A stretch of DNA of 64,000 bases from Gautieria morchelliformis (taxonomy: Eukaryota; Basidiomycota; Agaricomycetes; Gomphales; Gomphaceae), in the NCBI GenBank assembly GCA_015179125.1, contig WHVA01000041.1, positions 310,001-374,000 of the forward strand. The letters are read 5' to 3'. Of the stretch, positions 63,940-64,000 are shown in pieces (the first letter of the stretch is position 1; every line of letters begins with the position of its first letter). Made by a program: the position numbers and the translations under genes. The notes beneath the pieces are model-generated. The model was given only the letters and a program-made list of their open reading frames with translations, made no database searches and was not told the origin of the DNA.

Positions 63940-64000
63940 TTTCCATTTCCAGTTCCGACTCCATTTCCGACTCCGCTTCCGATTCCGATCCCATCTCCGC
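63940..64000. repeat. TTCCG-rich tract at the window edge
   Basis: Repeated TTCCGA/TTCCG units (at least six in 60 bp) like those in Fam1 LTRs. Probably the edge of a Fam1-like LTR that continues beyond the window. Confidence 0.45.

Overview
This window looks like transposon-rich accessory DNA from a mushroom-forming fungus (Basidiomycota, Agaricomycetes). The evidence is the ~50-nt GT-AG introns, a patatin/NB-ARC/TPR NLR-type gene, DUF6533-type seven-helix membrane proteins, a divergent kinase family, a Hog1-type MAP kinase relic, and many Gypsy, chromovirus and Copia elements. No rRNA, tRNA or CRISPR array was seen. Family names used here: Fam1 = Gypsy with ~690-bp LTRs (TGTTACG...CGTAACA); Fam2 = ~489-bp solo LTRs (TGTTGGG...CTAACA); Fam3 = ~1-1.3-kb solo LTRs (TGTCATGA...TCTTGACA); Fam4 = ~710-720-bp LTRs of a Copia element; Fam5 = 223-bp LTRs of a Copia element.

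Layout. 1-6,684: two Fam1 Gypsy copies meeting tail to tail, one carrying a Fam2 solo LTR. 6,642-8,357: a zinc-cluster/coiled-coil gene lying antisense beside a polypurine tract and LTR. 9,885-15,652: an apparently intact six-exon, 1,829-residue patatin-NB-ARC-TPR gene, the main host gene here. 16,487-21,403: Fam4 solo LTR, GC-rich repeat, Hog1-like pseudogene, nested Fam1 LTRs, and a second antisense zinc-cluster gene. 21,662-33,268: Fam3 solo LTR, a rearranged chromovirus with ~1.15-kb inverted arms, a truncated Fam5 Copia, and an old Gypsy hit by two LTR insertions. 33,869-34,528: a third LTR with a remnant of an antisense ORF.

35,265-47,650 is a tandem segmental duplication. Each unit carries a minus-strand DUF6533-type membrane protein gene. 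Unit 1 was hit by a whole, very young Fam5 Copia (37,275-41,780, identical LTRs) 165 bp upstream of its start codon. Unit 2 was hit by a Fam5 solo LTR inside an intron, a hAT-type non-autonomous element (45,254-46,136, 8-bp target duplication) and a Fam2 solo LTR. 48,044-52,045 holds a cyclopropane-fatty-acyl synthase fragment, an unknown ORF, a complete six-exon divergent kinase gene (49,176-50,756) and a decayed WD40/DUF2415-like gene. 52,652-53,390 is the 3' end of a Helitron with a Pif1-helicase remnant. 53,390-63,930 is a Copia fragment followed by one old chromovirus split by a MITE and by Fam3/Fam4 solo LTRs nested up to two deep.

How the parts relate. Functional host content is small: the NLR-like gene, at least one DUF6533-type gene and the kinase. 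The rest is layered mobile DNA. Twelve inserts have exact target duplications (ten solo LTRs, the whole Copia and the hAT); the MITE has 7 of 8 bases and one further solo LTR has 4 of 5. The most unusual signals are (i) antisense zinc-cluster ORFs placed next to the polypurine tract in three distinct LTR elements, (ii) an extra unknown ORF between the chromodomain and the polypurine tract of the chromovirus, and (iii) the near-identical 126-bp TPR array in the NLR-like gene.
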